A DNA stretch of 64,000 nt, from assembly GCA_020161695.1 (NCBI GenBank), contig JAIUOO010000003.1, positions 62,001 to 126,000 on the forward strand. Direction: 5' to 3'. The position numbers and the translations under genes are program-made. How positions within the stretch are numbered: the first letter of the stretch is position 1; the number at the start of each line of letters is the position of its first letter. Under the pieces are notes generated by a model. That model was not told where the DNA came from. It did no database searches and was given only the letters and a program-made list of their open reading frames with translations. Below are positions 17,786 through 27,209 of the stretch, in pieces. This stretch comes from Pseudomonadota bacterium (GTDB lineage Bacteria > Pseudomonadota > Alphaproteobacteria > Rhizobiales > Phreatobacteraceae).

Positions 17786-18616
17786 ATGGGAGATCGCGTG
17801 CTCGAGGCGCTCGGACGACGCCTCGCAGGATTCCTGGACAAACGCTCGCCCGGCTACGAGCCGACCACGCCGAGCGACCCGAACGCCTTGCGCTCGGCCC
17901 TTCGGCTCGGCGACATCCTGCTGGTCGAGGGCGACACCCGCATATCCGCCGTCATCAAATACCTCACGCAATCGACCTGGTCGCATGCGGCCATGTATGT
18001 CGGCCCCATCGAGGGCGCCTGCGAGCCTGACGGCGAGCCGCACGTTCTGGTCGAGGCCTATCTCGGCGAAGGCGTGATCACCGCGCCGCTGTCGAAATAT
18101 CGCGATTTCCACACGCGCATCTGCCGGCCCGTGGGGCTGACCCCGGACGACCAGACGACGGTCTGCCGCTTCATGATCGAGCGCGTCGGGCTCGACTACG
18201 ACCTGAAGAACATCCTCGACATGATGCGCTTCCTGATCCCGGTGCCGATTCCGGTGCGGTGGCGGCGGCGGATAATTGCATTCGGCTCGGGGGACCCCAC
18301 CCGCGCCATCTGCTCGACGCTCATCGCACAGGCCTTTGAATCGGTGCGCTACCCGATCCTGCCGAAGATCGAGAAGGTCGCGCAGGACGGCGAGGCGCGG
18401 GTCCGCGGCCGGGCGGCGCGCGCGGAAATCCTGCACATTCGCCACCATTCGCTCTACGCGCCGCGCGACTTCGACATCTCGCCTTATTTTGCCGTCGTGA
18501 AGCCGACCATCCTGCGCGGCTTCAACTACAAGAAGCTGCGGTGGAGCGACGCGCTGCCCGACGGCGACCTGTCGGCCGGCCATACCGAAGCGCCGGAACT
18601 GTCCTCGGTCGCCTGA
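17786..18616 (+). CDS. YiiX/YebB-like NlpC/P60-superfamily cysteine peptidase
   Basis: A 276-residue protein of the permuted NlpC/P60 (YiiX-like) group. The motif LGDILLVEG starts the fold; TQSTWSHAAMYVG holds the likely catalytic His, and a Cys in TRAICSTLIAQAF is the likely nucleophile. Members are thought to cleave amide or thioester bonds in cell-wall or lipid substrates; the real substrate is unknown. The ATG at 17786 follows GGGGAGGGACATC. The frame is open further upstream to 17537 but that part overlaps the divergent amine oxidase gene. No signal peptide is clear. It is a single-gene unit followed by a palindromic repeat. Confidence 0.72.
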   Translation: MGDRVLEALGRRLAGFLDKRSPGYEPTTPSDPNALRSALRLGDILLVEGDTRISAVIKYLTQSTWSHAAMYVGPIEGACEPDGEPHVLVEAYLGEGVITAPLSKYRDFHTRICRPVGLTPDDQTTVCRFMIERVGLDYDLKNILDMMRFLIPVPIPVRWRRRIIAFGSGDPTRAICSTLIAQAFESVRYPILPKIEKVAQDGEARVRGRAARAEILHIRHHSLYAPRDFDISPYFAVVKPTILRGFNYKKLRWSDALPDGDLSAGHTEAPELSSVA

Positions 18617-18643
18617 CGCTCAGAGACCGTTTGCCGCCCTTTC

Positions 18644-18735
18644 CGTCATGGCCGGGCTTGTCCCGGCCATCCACGACTTGAAGGGGTGTTTCCCTCGAAA
18701 ATTCGTGGATGCCCGGCACAAGGCCGGGCATGACG
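18644..18735. repeat. GTCATGGCCGGGC-type intergenic palindromic repeat, full copy
   Basis: Both arms are intact: CGTCATGGCCGGGCTTGTCC..CCATCCACGACTTGAA and CGTGGATGCCCGGCACAAGG..GGGCATGACG. It fills the convergent gap between the YiiX-like gene and the RraA gene and could act as a bidirectional stop for transcription. Confidence 0.9.
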
Positions 18736-18765
18736 TAGTGGATGTGGGGCTTCTCAAACAATGTC

Positions 18766-19428
18766 CTAGAGCAGCCCGTGCTTCTTGAACGCCTCGGCAA
18801 GGCTCATGCCGGCTTCGAGGTCGGCGCGCATGTGACGCTCGCCGGTGATCTTGCCGAGAGCCGTCCCGAGCACCGGCAAAGCATGGTCGCGCGGGATCAC
18901 CACCACCCCGTCAACGTCGCCGACGATGATGTCGCCGGGCGCGATCCGCGTCTCCCCGATGCGGATGACCGTGTCCTTCTCCGTCATCATGCCGCGATAT
19001 TGCGTATCGGCCGGCGACAGCGCCCCGGTGAAGACCGGAAAGCCCATGGCGCGGATGGCTACCACGTCGCGGGCAGCGCCATCGGTGAGGAAGCCTGCGG
19101 CATTGAGGTGGCGCGCGCGGGTCGAGAGCAGTTCGCCCCACGGGCCGATGGCCGGATTGCCGCCGGTGGCCATCACGCAGACCTCGCCGGCCTTCAGGTC
19201 GTCCACCAGCGCGATCTCGATGTCGTAGATATTGTCGACCTTGCCGGAGACCGGCGTGTAGGAGCCGGTTCGCGCCGGCCCGAACAGAACGCTGCGATCA
19301 TCCACGGGCCGGATCGACGGCGGCAGGATCTGCTTGTGGAAGCCGTGGGCGTCGAGCGCGTCGGATACCGGCGCGGCGGCGATCAGCGGGCGGGCGCGTT
19401 CGATGATCTCGGCGAAAGTCTCGGTCAT
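18766..19428 (-). CDS. RraA family protein (aldolase/decarboxylase-like)
   Basis: A 220-residue protein of the RraA/4-hydroxy-4-methyl-2-oxoglutarate aldolase family. The diagnostic metal/oxaloacetate site appears as GPWGELLSTRA and FLTDGAARDVVAIRAMG, with the Arg-Asp pair expected for aldolase or oxaloacetate decarboxylase activity; RraA regulators of RNase E share the fold. GDVDGVVVIPRD is typical of the enzyme group. The ATG at 19428 gives a standard length; the longer open frame upstream overlaps the next gene. It lies 133 bases downstream of an enoyl-CoA hydratase gene on the same strand and may be the last gene of that operon or have its own promoter. Confidence 0.85.
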   Translation of the reverse strand: MTETFAEIIERARPLIAAAPVSDALDAHGFHKQILPPSIRPVDDRSVLFGPARTGSYTPVSGKVDNIYDIEIALVDDLKAGEVCVMATGGNPAIGPWGELLSTRARHLNAAGFLTDGAARDVVAIRAMGFPVFTGALSPADTQYRGMMTEKDTVIRIGETRIAPGDIIVGDVDGVVVIPRDHALPVLGTALGKITGERHMRADLEAGMSLAEAFKKHGLL

Positions 19429-19561
19429 GGCGGCCCCTGTCGCGCGGTTTCCTCGCCGCCGGCGCTCTTGCGGCGCCGGACGGATCGGAAGCGATACTAG
19501 GGCGCGACTCGGCTCCGGCCAGCCCCGTTCCCGGGGGGCCAGCCCTGACGCCGCAGGGGCG

Positions 19562-20323
19562 TCAGCCCGCCTTCTTGGCGAGGAAGTTCTGCACGCCTTC
19601 CGTGAAGGCCGGGCGGACGATGAGGCCGATCTGTGTCTCGCGCTCGGCATCGAGCTGGGCGGCGAGATCGTTGGTCTCGGCCTTGTCGAGCAGCCGCCTG
19701 ATTTCGAAGAAGGCCTCGGGAGAACCGCGGCCGAGGCGCACCGCGAGCGCCCGCGCGGTCGGCAGGCACGCCTCGTCATCGACGCAGGACCAGACGAGGC
19801 CCCATTCGGCGGCCCGTTCGGCGGGGAGCTTGTCGCCGAGCAGGGCGAGGGCGCGGGAACGCGCCCGGCCAATGGCGCGCGGCAGGAACCAGGTGACGCC
19901 GAGATCGGGCACGAGGCCGAGCTGCGGCCCGAAGGTCAGCACGAAGGATGCCGAGCGGGCGGCCACCGCGATGTCGCAGGCGAGGGCGAGGCCGACGCCC
20001 GCGCCGGCCGCGACGCCGTTGATCGCGGCGATGGTGGGCTTGGGGAAATTGTCGATCGCGAGGATCAGCGGATTGTAGAGGTCGCGCATGGCTGCATTGA
20101 CGCCCTCGGCCGTGGGGCTAAGGCCGCCCGCAAGATCGGCGCCGGCGCAGAAGCCGCGACCGTTGCCGGTGAGGATCAGCGCCTTGACCTCCGGGTCGAC
20201 ACGCGCGGCATCGACCGATTTCAGCGCCCCGCGCACGAGATCCTCGTTGAAGGCGTTGAGCCGCTCGGGGCGGTCCAGCGTCAGCGTCGCTATGCCCTCG
20301 TTGACGTCATAAGTCGTGGCCAT
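19562..20323 (-). CDS. Enoyl-CoA hydratase/isomerase (PaaG-like)
   Basis: A 253-residue crotonase-family protein. It has LTLDRPERLNAFNEDLV, the oxyanion segments TGNGRGFCAGADLAGG and INGVAAGAGVGLALACD, and an Asp in LGLVPDLGVTWFLPR at the position used by PaaG-type isomerases instead of a Glu. This suggests isomerase or 2-enoyl-CoA hydratase activity in the cytoplasm. The ATG at 20323 follows GGGAGGACCTGACC, a ribosome site lying in the end of the preceding racemase gene three bases away, so translation is coupled. A role in beta-oxidation of branched or aromatic acyl-CoAs is plausible from the neighbour. Confidence 0.87.
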   Translation of the reverse strand: MATTYDVNEGIATLTLDRPERLNAFNEDLVRGALKSVDAARVDPEVKALILTGNGRGFCAGADLAGGLSPTAEGVNAAMRDLYNPLILAIDNFPKPTIAAINGVAAGAGVGLALACDIAVAARSASFVLTFGPQLGLVPDLGVTWFLPRAIGRARSRALALLGDKLPAERAAEWGLVWSCVDDEACLPTARALAVRLGRGSPEAFFEIRRLLDKAETNDLAAQLDAERETQIGLIVRPAFTEGVQNFLAKKAG

Positions 20324-20326
20324 GGG

Positions 20327-21472
20327 TCAGGTCCTCCCGGCGACGAGACCGGAGGCCAGCGCCGCATCGATATCGTTCTGGGTGAAGCCGGCACTGCGCA
20401 AGATATCGCCGGTCTCCGCGCCCGGCCCGGCGGAGCCCGGAGCGAGTTCGGTCGGCGTGTCGGAGAAGCGCGGCGCGGGCTTCGGCATCGGGCCGTGCTT
20501 GGTCGCGACGAAGGTGCCGCGCGCGACATTGTGCGGATGGGTCGTGGCCTCCACGGGGTCGAGGACCGGCGCGAAGCAGACGTCGGAATCGTCGAGCAGC
20601 GCGCACCATTCATCGCGCGTCTTGGTGCGGAAGGTCGCGTCGATGGCCGCGCGCAGGTCCGGCCACATGGTCTTGTCCCACTGCTTGACGAAGCGCCGAT
20701 CGGTCAGGTTCAGGCCCTTCAGCAGCGCGGCGTAGAACTGCGGCTCCAGCGAGCCGATCGCGACATATTTGCCGTCGGCGGTGTCATAGACGCCGTAGAA
20801 GGGCGCCCCACCGTCGAGCATGTTGGCGGCGCGCTTCACCTTCCAGACGCCCTCGTTGACCATGCCGTAGATCATCGTGCCGAGCACGGCAGCGCCATCG
20901 ACCATGGCGGCGTCGACCACCTGGCCCCTGCCCGACGACTTCGCGCTGTAGAGCGCGGCGACCATGCCCAGCGCCAGCATCATGCCGCCGCCGCCGAAAT
21001 CGGCGGCAAGGTTGAGCGGCGGCACCGGCGGCCGGTCGGCCGGCCCGAGCGGCCAGAGCATGCCCGAGAGCGCGAGATAGTTGATGTCGTGGCCGGGCGC
21101 CGGCCCCATCGGCCCGTCCTGCCCCCAGCCGGTCATGCGGCCGTAAATGAGTTTGGGATTGGCTTTGAGGCACACGTCCGGCCCGAGCCCGAGCCGTTCC
21201 ATGACGCCGGGCCGGAAGCCTTCGATCAGGCCGTCGGCCCTGGCGAGGATCTTCAGGATCAGGTCGGTGGAGCCGGGTTTCTTGAGATCGACGGCGATCG
21301 ACCTGCGGCCGCGGCCGAGCACGTCGCCGGCAATGGAATTGGCCGGGCCCGCCCGGTCGATGCGGATGATTTCAGCGCCGAGATCGGCCAGCATCATGGC
21401 GCAGAAGGGCCCCGGGCCGAGGCCCTGGAACTCGACGATGGTCACGCCGGCGAGCGGTCCGCTTCTGGTCAC
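20327..21472 (-). CDS. Alpha-methylacyl-CoA racemase (CaiB/BaiF family)
   Basis: A 381-residue family III CoA-transferase-fold protein. The residues used by alpha-methylacyl-CoA racemase are recognisable: His in GHDINYLALSG, Asp in LAADFGGGGM and Glu in AIGSLEPQFYAAL. This favours racemase over CoA-transferase activity; the enzyme inverts the 2-methyl centre of branched acyl-CoAs so they can enter beta-oxidation. The start is a GTG at 21472, preceded by GGGAGGATATCAG; the open frame reaches further upstream without family similarity. It is the first gene of a pair with the PaaG-like hydratase. The 226-base gap to the divergent thioredoxin gene should hold both promoters. Confidence 0.87.
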   Translation of the reverse strand: MTRSGPLAGVTIVEFQGLGPGPFCAMMLADLGAEIIRIDRAGPANSIAGDVLGRGRRSIAVDLKKPGSTDLILKILARADGLIEGFRPGVMERLGLGPDVCLKANPKLIYGRMTGWGQDGPMGPAPGHDINYLALSGMLWPLGPADRPPVPPLNLAADFGGGGMMLALGMVAALYSAKSSGRGQVVDAAMVDGAAVLGTMIYGMVNEGVWKVKRAANMLDGGAPFYGVYDTADGKYVAIGSLEPQFYAALLKGLNLTDRRFVKQWDKTMWPDLRAAIDATFRTKTRDEWCALLDDSDVCFAPVLDPVEATTHPHNVARGTFVATKHGPMPKPAPRFSDTPTELAPGSAGPGAETGDILRSAGFTQNDIDAALASGLVAGRT

Positions 21473-21698
21473 CTGATATCCTCCCGGCCGCGGCAAAGCG
21501 GCCCATTTCCGTTGGGCCGGAACGCTAAAGACGAGCCTTTCCAAGTCAAGGCGAGCCCGGCCCTGCCTTCCGGGGGATGGCGGCGTGCCGCGCCGGCGAC
21601 GGCATTTCTCCGTTGCATTTTGAGCCCGAGCGGCCATGTATGCCTCGACCAAAGACATAGGCGGGACCCCGCCGGGGCCTTCGTGCAGGGAGATAATC

Positions 21699-22691
21699 AT
21701 GAGCGGCAACGGCAGCGCGAAATTCGGCGCAACCTTCGGCGGCAGCTACGGCGCGAGCTATGGCAGCCCTGCGCCGCAGGCAGCGCCCGCACCTGCCGCG
21801 GACGCCGCTGCCGTCGATTCCGGCGACCTGATCAAGGACACCACGACCCGCGACTTCGTGAAGGACGTGCTGGAGGAATCCAAGAAGCAGCCGGTTCTCG
21901 TCGATTTCTGGGCGCCGTGGTGCGGCCCCTGCAAGCAGCTCACCCCGGTGCTGGAGAAGGTGGTCCGCTCCTTCAAGGGCAAGGTGAAGCTCGTGAAGAT
22001 GGACATCGAAAAGTACGATGATGTCGCTCGCCAGCTCGGCATCCAGTCGATCCCGGCCATCGTCGCCTTCGACAAGGGCCAGGGCATCGACGGCTTCATG
22101 GGCGCGCTGCCTGAAGCCCAGGTGACCGCCTTCATCGAGAAACTGGTGGGCGGCAAGGCCGGCGCCGACATGGCCGAGGCGGTCGCCGCCGCCGATGCCG
22201 CTTTCGCCGAGGGCGATGTCGCCGGCGCGGCGCAGATCTATGCGCAGGTGCTGGGCGCCGAGCCCGACAATGTCGCAGCGCTGGCCGGCCTTGCCCGCTG
22301 CGCGGTTGCGACCGGCGATCTGGAACAGGCCAAGGGCCTTCTCGGCGAGGTTCCCGCCAACAAGCAGAACGATCCGGCCGTCGCCGCCGCCCGCGCGGCG
22401 CTGGAGCTCGCAGAGAAAACCGCCGACCTCGGCCCGATCACGGAGCTCGAGGAGAAGGTCGCCGCCAACCCGGCCGACCACCGCGCCCGCTTCGACCTCG
22501 CCGTTGCGCTCAACGCCAAGGACAAGCGCGAAGAGGCGACCGACCACCTGCTGGAGATCTTCAAGCGCGATCGCACCTGGGACGACGACGGCGCGCGCCG
22601 GCAGCTCGTCCAGTTCTTCGAGGCCTGGGGCCCGATGGACGAGGCGACGCTGGCGGGGCGGCGCAAGCTGTCGTCGCTGCTGTTCCGGTAA
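21699..22691 (+). CDS. cnoX: Thioredoxin-TPR co-chaperone (CnoX/YbbN-like)
   Basis: A 330-residue fusion of an N-terminal thioredoxin domain with C-terminal tetratricopeptide-like repeats, the layout of CnoX (YbbN), a chaperedoxin that protects substrates from oxidation and passes them to GroEL or DnaK. The redox motif WCGPC is at residues 74-78, so unlike E. coli CnoX (SQHC) it keeps a classic thioredoxin active site. The first 35 residues are Gly/Ala/Ser/Pro-rich and disordered. The repeats run from about 165 to the end. Start 21699 is set by AGGGAGA. Cytoplasmic, single-gene unit, divergent from the racemase. Confidence 0.85.
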   Translation: MSGNGSAKFGATFGGSYGASYGSPAPQAAPAPAADAAAVDSGDLIKDTTTRDFVKDVLEESKKQPVLVDFWAPWCGPCKQLTPVLEKVVRSFKGKVKLVKMDIEKYDDVARQLGIQSIPAIVAFDKGQGIDGFMGALPEAQVTAFIEKLVGGKAGADMAEAVAAADAAFAEGDVAGAAQIYAQVLGAEPDNVAALAGLARCAVATGDLEQAKGLLGEVPANKQNDPAVAAARAALELAEKTADLGPITELEEKVAANPADHRARFDLAVALNAKDKREEATDHLLEIFKRDRTWDDDGARRQLVQFFEAWGPMDEATLAGRRKLSSLLFR

Positions 22692-22813
22692 GGGCGGATT
22701 GCCGGCGGCTGGCGAGGCAATCACGGTATAATATCTTATGACATGATTTTATTCCTTGACCAGCGTAACGCTGCCTGGTAGGAATCTCGGTAGTTTCGGA
22801 ATTGCGTCCGGAG
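22692..22813. other. AT-rich convergent intergenic stretch
   Basis: The gap between the thioredoxin and SDR genes contains an AT-rich patch (GTATAATATCTTATGACATG at 22727-22746) that stands out from its surroundings. It contains promoter-like TATAAT but no gene follows on the plus strand, and I see no T-tailed hairpin. Confidence 0.3.
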
Positions 22814-23671
22814 CTACCTCTTCCGCGTCAGTCCCAGCCGCTTCGCGGCGATCCGGTCGAGCCAGCGGGCCGGCAGGATCAGCGGCAGGATCCAGTTCAT
22901 CAGCGGCGACGGCGTGATCGCATAGCGCACTTTCGGCTTGTCGACCGTCAGCGCCGTGTGAACGACATCCGCCACGGCCTGCGGCGGCAGCGCGTGCCTT
23001 GCGCGCGCCAGAACCTCCGTCTCGAAGCGCTCGATCAGCGGACCGTAGATGGTCGCCTGATAGAGCGAGCGGTCGACACCCGCCGCCGACTTCTCCCAGA
23101 TCGGCGTCGCAACCGGGCCGGGGCCGACAATGACCACATCGACGCCGAAGGGGATGAGTTCGCGCCGGAGCGAATGGCTGATCGCCTCCAGTGCGTGCTT
23201 GGAGGCCGCATAACCGCCGACCACAGGCCATGACAGCCGGCCTGACACGGAGGACATCATGACGATGCGGCCGGGCTTGCCGGCAAAACCCTCGCGTGCG
23301 CCGAGAAGCGACCCGAAAGCCTGAACGGTCGCTACCTGCCCGAGCACATTGACCTTCCACTGCCGGTCCAGTTCCTCCAGTGGCTGGTGAAGGATCGGGC
23401 CGGGAATGGAAATGCCGGCATTGCAGACGAGGCCGTCGAGACCGGCGCCGTCCAGCGCCCCGGCCACGGTTGCGGCCGCCCGCGACAGGCTGTCGGCATC
23501 GGTCACGTCGGCGATGACGGGGGTGAAGTTCTCGCCCAGCTCGGCGCCGAGCCGGTCGGCATCGTCCATGCGCCTGACGGTGCCGAAGACGCGCCAGCCG
23601 CGGCGGCAGAGATCGGCGGCGATCGCCGCGCCGATGCCGGTCGAGACGCCGGTGACGACGACGCTGGGCAC
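22814..23671 (-). CDS. Short-chain dehydrogenase/reductase
   Basis: A 285-residue classical SDR with the cofactor motif TGVSTGIG at residues 7-14, NAG in VCNAGISIPG, a catalytic Ser in VMMSSVSGRL and YAASK with the catalytic Tyr and Lys. It should use NAD(P)H for a carbonyl or alcohol substrate that I cannot identify. The start is a GTG at 23671; its ribosome site GGAGTAGGCC overlaps the end of ispG, which stops four bases away. The two genes are therefore probably coupled. The C-terminal region (WILPLILPARWLDRIAAK) is hydrophobic and may associate with the membrane. Confidence 0.85.
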   Translation of the reverse strand: MPSVVVTGVSTGIGAAIAADLCRRGWRVFGTVRRMDDADRLGAELGENFTPVIADVTDADSLSRAAATVAGALDGAGLDGLVCNAGISIPGPILHQPLEELDRQWKVNVLGQVATVQAFGSLLGAREGFAGKPGRIVMMSSVSGRLSWPVVGGYAASKHALEAISHSLRRELIPFGVDVVIVGPGPVATPIWEKSAAGVDRSLYQATIYGPLIERFETEVLARARHALPPQAVADVVHTALTVDKPKVRYAITPSPLMNWILPLILPARWLDRIAAKRLGLTRKR

Positions 23672-23674
23672 GGC

Positions 23675-24952
23675 CTACTCCGCCGCCTGCGACGCTGCCT
23701 TGGCGGGCGCGCCGACACCGTAGCGCCTGTCGATATAGTCGATGACCATGGCCTTGAAGTCGGCGGCCACCGTCGGACCGCGCAGGGTGGCGACCTTCTG
23801 GCCGTCGACGAAGACCGGCGCGGCGGGGTTCTCGCCGGTGCCGGGCAGCGAGATGCCGATATCCGCATGTTTCGACTCGCCCGGGCCGTTCACGATGCAG
23901 CCCATGACCGCGACGTTCAGCGCCTCGACGCCGGGATAGCGGGTCTTCCATTCCGGCATGGAGGCATGGATGAAGCCCTGGATGTCCTGCGCCAGTTCCT
24001 GGAACAGAGTCGAGGTGGTGCGCCCGCAGCCCGGGCAGGCCGCGACCAGCGGCACGAAGGTGCGGATGCCCATGGTCTGCAGGATTTCCTGCGCGACCTT
24101 CACCTCCAGCGTGCGGTCGCCGCCGGGCTCGGGCGTCAGCGAGACGCGGATCGTGTCGCCGATGCCGTCCTGCAGGAGGATGCCCAGCGCAGCGGACGAG
24201 GCGACGATGCCCTTGGAGCCCATGCCGGCCTCGGTCAGGCCGAGATGCAGCGCGTAGTCGGAGCGGGAGGCCAGCATGCGATAGACCGCGACGAGGTCCT
24301 GCACCGCCGAGACCTTGGCGGAGAGAATGATGCGCTCCTTCGGCAGGCCGATCTCCACCGCCTTGTCGGCGGACAGGAGGCAGGACTGCACCATGGCCTC
24401 GTGCATCACCGCGCGCGCATCGAGCGGCGCCGCGCCCTTCGCGTTCTCGTCCATCAGGTGGGTGAGCAGCTCCTGGTCGAGAGAACCCCAGTTGGCGCCG
24501 ATGCGGACGGTCTTGCCGTGCTCGATCGCCTTCTCGACGATCATCGCGAACTGCCGGTCCTTCTTGTCCTTGAAGCCGACATTGCCGGGATTGATCCGGT
24601 ATTTGTCGAGCGCCTCGGCACAGGCGGGATGGTCGGTCAAAAGCTTGTGGCCGATATAGTGGAAGTCGCCGACCAGCGGCACGCCGACGCCCAGCCGCAT
24701 CAGTTTCTCGCGGATGTGGGGAACGGCCGCGGCGCTCTCGTCGCGGTCGACCGTGATGCGCACGAGTTCGGAACCGGCACGGGCAAGGGCAGCAACCTGA
24801 CGGACGGTGGCCTCGATATCGGCCGTGTCGGTATTGGTCATCGACTGCACGACGACGGGCGCGCCGCCGCCGACCTGAACGGCCGCGGCTCCCCGGCCGA
24901 CCATGACGCCGGCTGTCCGGTGGCGGGGCTTCACGCCAAAACCCTGGATCAT
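23675..24952 (-). CDS. ispG: 4-hydroxy-3-methylbut-2-en-1-yl diphosphate synthase
   Basis: A 425-residue IspG (GcpE), the iron-sulfur enzyme that reductively opens methylerythritol cyclodiphosphate in the MEP pathway of isoprenoid synthesis. The TIM-barrel part has [15 protein letters not shown] and RINPGNVG; the [4Fe-4S] cysteines are at about 306, 309 (CPGCGRTT) and 352 ([11 protein letters not shown]). The ATG at 24952 has GGAGCAAG upstream and gives the normal length; the frame continues far upstream across the divergent chemoreceptor gene but that is a shadow. It is first in a two-gene unit with the SDR gene. Cytoplasmic and expected to be essential. Confidence 0.95.
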   Translation of the reverse strand: MIQGFGVKPRHRTAGVMVGRGAAAVQVGGGAPVVVQSMTNTDTADIEATVRQVAALARAGSELVRITVDRDESAAAVPHIREKLMRLGVGVPLVGDFHYIGHKLLTDHPACAEALDKYRINPGNVGFKDKKDRQFAMIVEKAIEHGKTVRIGANWGSLDQELLTHLMDENAKGAAPLDARAVMHEAMVQSCLLSADKAVEIGLPKERIILSAKVSAVQDLVAVYRMLASRSDYALHLGLTEAGMGSKGIVASSAALGILLQDGIGDTIRVSLTPEPGGDRTLEVKVAQEILQTMGIRTFVPLVAACPGCGRTTSTLFQELAQDIQGFIHASMPEWKTRYPGVEALNVAVMGCIVNGPGESKHADIGISLPGTGENPAAPVFVDGQKVATLRGPTVAADFKAMVIDYIDRRYGVGAPAKAASQAAE

Positions 24953-25052
24953 CGCTTCTTGCTCCGCTGCGGCCCCGACATAAACCCTCGGCCGGCCCGA
25001 TGCCAGAGCGCTGCCGGCCTGACCTGGCGGATATGCGCCTGAGGACATGGGC

Positions 25053-25067
25053 TTAACCGAATTTTGA
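25053..25067 (+). promoter_or_regulatory. CtrA-like site upstream of chemoreceptor gene
   Basis: TTAA-CCGAATT-TTGA matches the CtrA pattern TTAACC..N7 with one mismatch in the second half-site, 45 bases upstream of the chemoreceptor start. Many alphaproteobacterial motility genes are CtrA-controlled; the assignment is inference from the motif. Confidence 0.3.
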
Positions 25068-25111
25068 CCATGGTCTGATGTCCTCCCGGCGACAAGAATG
25101 GGGAACTCACC

Positions 25112-27202
25112 GTGCCTGCACTGTATCTCCGTGGAAAACTGATCGTCGGCTTTGCCGCCCTCATCGTCATCGCGGCCGCCAGCGCGGCCGTTTCCTTCTG
25201 GCGGGCCGCGGAAATTTCCCAGCGCGTTGACCAGGTTGCGACGCTGCGCTCGCCGACCGCGCTGCTCGGCATGCGGATCGCCGACGAACTGGCGCAGACC
25301 GGCATAGCGCTCCGCGACCAGATGATCGCCCCGGACGACGTCAATCTGTCGCGCTGGGAATATGCCTGGACCGGCCTGAAGAGCAGCCGCGACCGGATGG
25401 ACACTCTCGCCGCCTCGTTCTCCACCGACGCGCAGCGAGCCAAATGGACCGAGGCACGCTCGGTCTTCGCCGAGCTGGAAGAAGCCCACAAGGCGCTGCT
25501 GGCGCTGATCGGCACGCCGGCGCAGTACCCGGCGCTCACCACCTACGAGAAGACGGTGACACCGCAGATCCAGCCGCTGGAGGCCGCGCTCACCGAACTG
25601 ATCACCCGCGAGATCGGCAATCCGCTCGCCTCCGAACAGCTCCTGACGACGGCGGTCGCCCTGCAGTCGAGCATCCTCTCGGCGGTGCGCGACCTGCGCG
25701 GCTTCGTCCATCTCGGCGTCGACGCCGACAAGGTGCAGTTCGAGAAGTCCTGGGCCAAGGTCAACGAGCACCTGAAGGCGATCGGCGACATGGCCGGCAG
25801 CATGTCGGCGGAACAGACCCGCGCGCTGAACCGCGTGCGCGTCGGCGTCATCTCGATCCGCCGCGCCTCGGTCATCGTCATCACCGAACGCACCGGCCCG
25901 ACCTGGAACGCCCCGATGAACCACCTGACCGAGCGCGTCGCGCCGGTCGCCGAGCGCATTCTCTCGGCGCTCCAGGGACCGATCTCGGCTGGCGGTGAAC
26001 GCGCCGGCGGCCTCATCGACGGCCAGACGGAACAGCTCACCGCCGACACGGCGGCGGCAGCCAGCATGACCAACTCGCTCTCCACCATCCTGCTGATCGC
26101 CGCGGCCCTGTCGGCGCTGGCCGGCCTTGCCATCGCCATGGTGCTCGCCCGCATGATCGTCACGCCGATCTCGGGCATGACGGTCGCCATGCAGCGCCTC
26201 TCGGAGGGCCAGCTCGACACGGACATTCCCGGTCGCAACCGTTCGGACGAGGTTGGCGCCATGGCCGGCGCCATGGTCGTGTTCCGCGACCGGATGGTCG
26301 CCGCCGAGGAGGCCCGCGCCGCGCAGGATGCCGAGCGCGCCGCCGAGGCCGAGCGGCTGGCCCGCCGCAACGACGTGGCGGAGGCCTTCGTCGCCAGGAT
26401 GAGCGGGCTCGCCGCCGAGTTCAGCACGTCGTCGGCACGCGTCGAGGAAGCCGCCCGCGACCTGTCGGCGACTGCCGAGGAAACCTCGCGCCAGGCCGGC
26501 GAAGTGGCGGGCGCCGCCGAAAGCGCCTCGATGAGCGTGCAGACGGTGGCCGCCTCGACCGAGGAACTCGCCGCCTCCGTCCGCGAGATCAACACGCAGG
26601 TCGTGCGCTCCAGCGAGAGCGCCGAGACGGCGGTGGGCGACGCCAAGCGCACCGAGACGCAGATCCGCAATCTCGCGGGCGCGGCCGACCGGATCGGCGA
26701 CGTGGTGAACCTGATCAAGGCCATCGCCGACCAGACCAACCTGCTGGCGCTCAACGCCACGATCGAGGCGGCGCGCGCCGGCGAGGCCGGCCGAGGCTTC
26801 GCCATCGTCGCCTCCGAGGTGAAGAACCTCGCGGCGCAGACCGGCCGGGCCACCGAGGACATCGCCGCCAAGATCAGCGAGATCCAGTCGGCGACCGCCG
26901 AGACCGTGGAATCGATCACCGCCATCGCCACGACCATCGACATGATCAAGGCGATAACCTCGGCGGTGGCCTCCGCGGTGGAGGAACAGGGTTCGGCGAC
27001 GGCCGAGATCGCCGACAACTGCCAGCGCGCGGCGAGCGCCGCGACCGGCGTTACCGGCACGATATCAGGCGTCGGTCATGCCGCTGAAACCACCGGCCGC
27101 TCGGCCAGCGACCTGATGGGGCTGGCCACCGACCTCGCGGCCCATGCCGGCACGCTGCAGGCCGAGGTTCACGACTTCGTGGAGGCGCTGAAGGCGGCCT
27201 GA
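25112..27202 (+). CDS. Methyl-accepting chemotaxis protein (four-helix-bundle sensor)
   Basis: A 696-residue chemoreceptor. An N-terminal membrane segment (about residues 9-29) is followed by a long all-helical periplasmic sensor, a second membrane segment near 325-348 ([20 protein letters not shown]), a HAMP domain and a cytoplasmic signalling domain. The hairpin tip reads [20 protein letters not shown], the conserved CheA/CheW contact region. Alanine/glutamate-rich heptads around it hold methylation sites. The C-terminus (EALKAA) lacks a CheR-binding pentapeptide. The start is a GTG at 25112; no in-frame ATG lies upstream. No che genes are nearby. The ligand is unknown. Confidence 0.9.
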   Translation: MPALYLRGKLIVGFAALIVIAAASAAVSFWRAAEISQRVDQVATLRSPTALLGMRIADELAQTGIALRDQMIAPDDVNLSRWEYAWTGLKSSRDRMDTLAASFSTDAQRAKWTEARSVFAELEEAHKALLALIGTPAQYPALTTYEKTVTPQIQPLEAALTELITREIGNPLASEQLLTTAVALQSSILSAVRDLRGFVHLGVDADKVQFEKSWAKVNEHLKAIGDMAGSMSAEQTRALNRVRVGVISIRRASVIVITERTGPTWNAPMNHLTERVAPVAERILSALQGPISAGGERAGGLIDGQTEQLTADTAAAASMTNSLSTILLIAAALSALAGLAIAMVLARMIVTPISGMTVAMQRLSEGQLDTDIPGRNRSDEVGAMAGAMVVFRDRMVAAEEARAAQDAERAAEAERLARRNDVAEAFVARMSGLAAEFSTSSARVEEAARDLSATAEETSRQAGEVAGAAESASMSVQTVAASTEELAASVREINTQVVRSSESAETAVGDAKRTETQIRNLAGAADRIGDVVNLIKAIADQTNLLALNATIEAARAGEAGRGFAIVASEVKNLAAQTGRATEDIAAKISEIQSATAETVESITAIATTIDMIKAITSAVASAVEEQGSATAEIADNCQRAASAATGVTGTISGVGHAAETTGRSASDLMGLATDLAAHAGTLQAEVHDFVEALKAA

Positions 27203-27209
27203 GGCCGCC
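27193..27209. terminator. Hairpin at the convergence of chemoreceptor and zur genes
   Basis: GGCGGCC TGA GGCCGCC forms a perfect seven-base stem whose three-base loop is the chemoreceptor stop codon. It lacks a T-tract, so its role as a terminator is uncertain. Confidence 0.35.

Noticed and set aside
19334..22021. An 895-codon open frame on the plus strand opposite the racemase and hydratase genes
   Set aside because: It runs through several well-supported minus-strand genes and into the thioredoxin gene in another frame; the product has shadow-like composition.
23675..25924. ispG extended to a 749-residue protein
   Set aside because: The upstream part lies opposite the chemoreceptor gene and has no IspG similarity; the ATG at 24952 gives the usual length.
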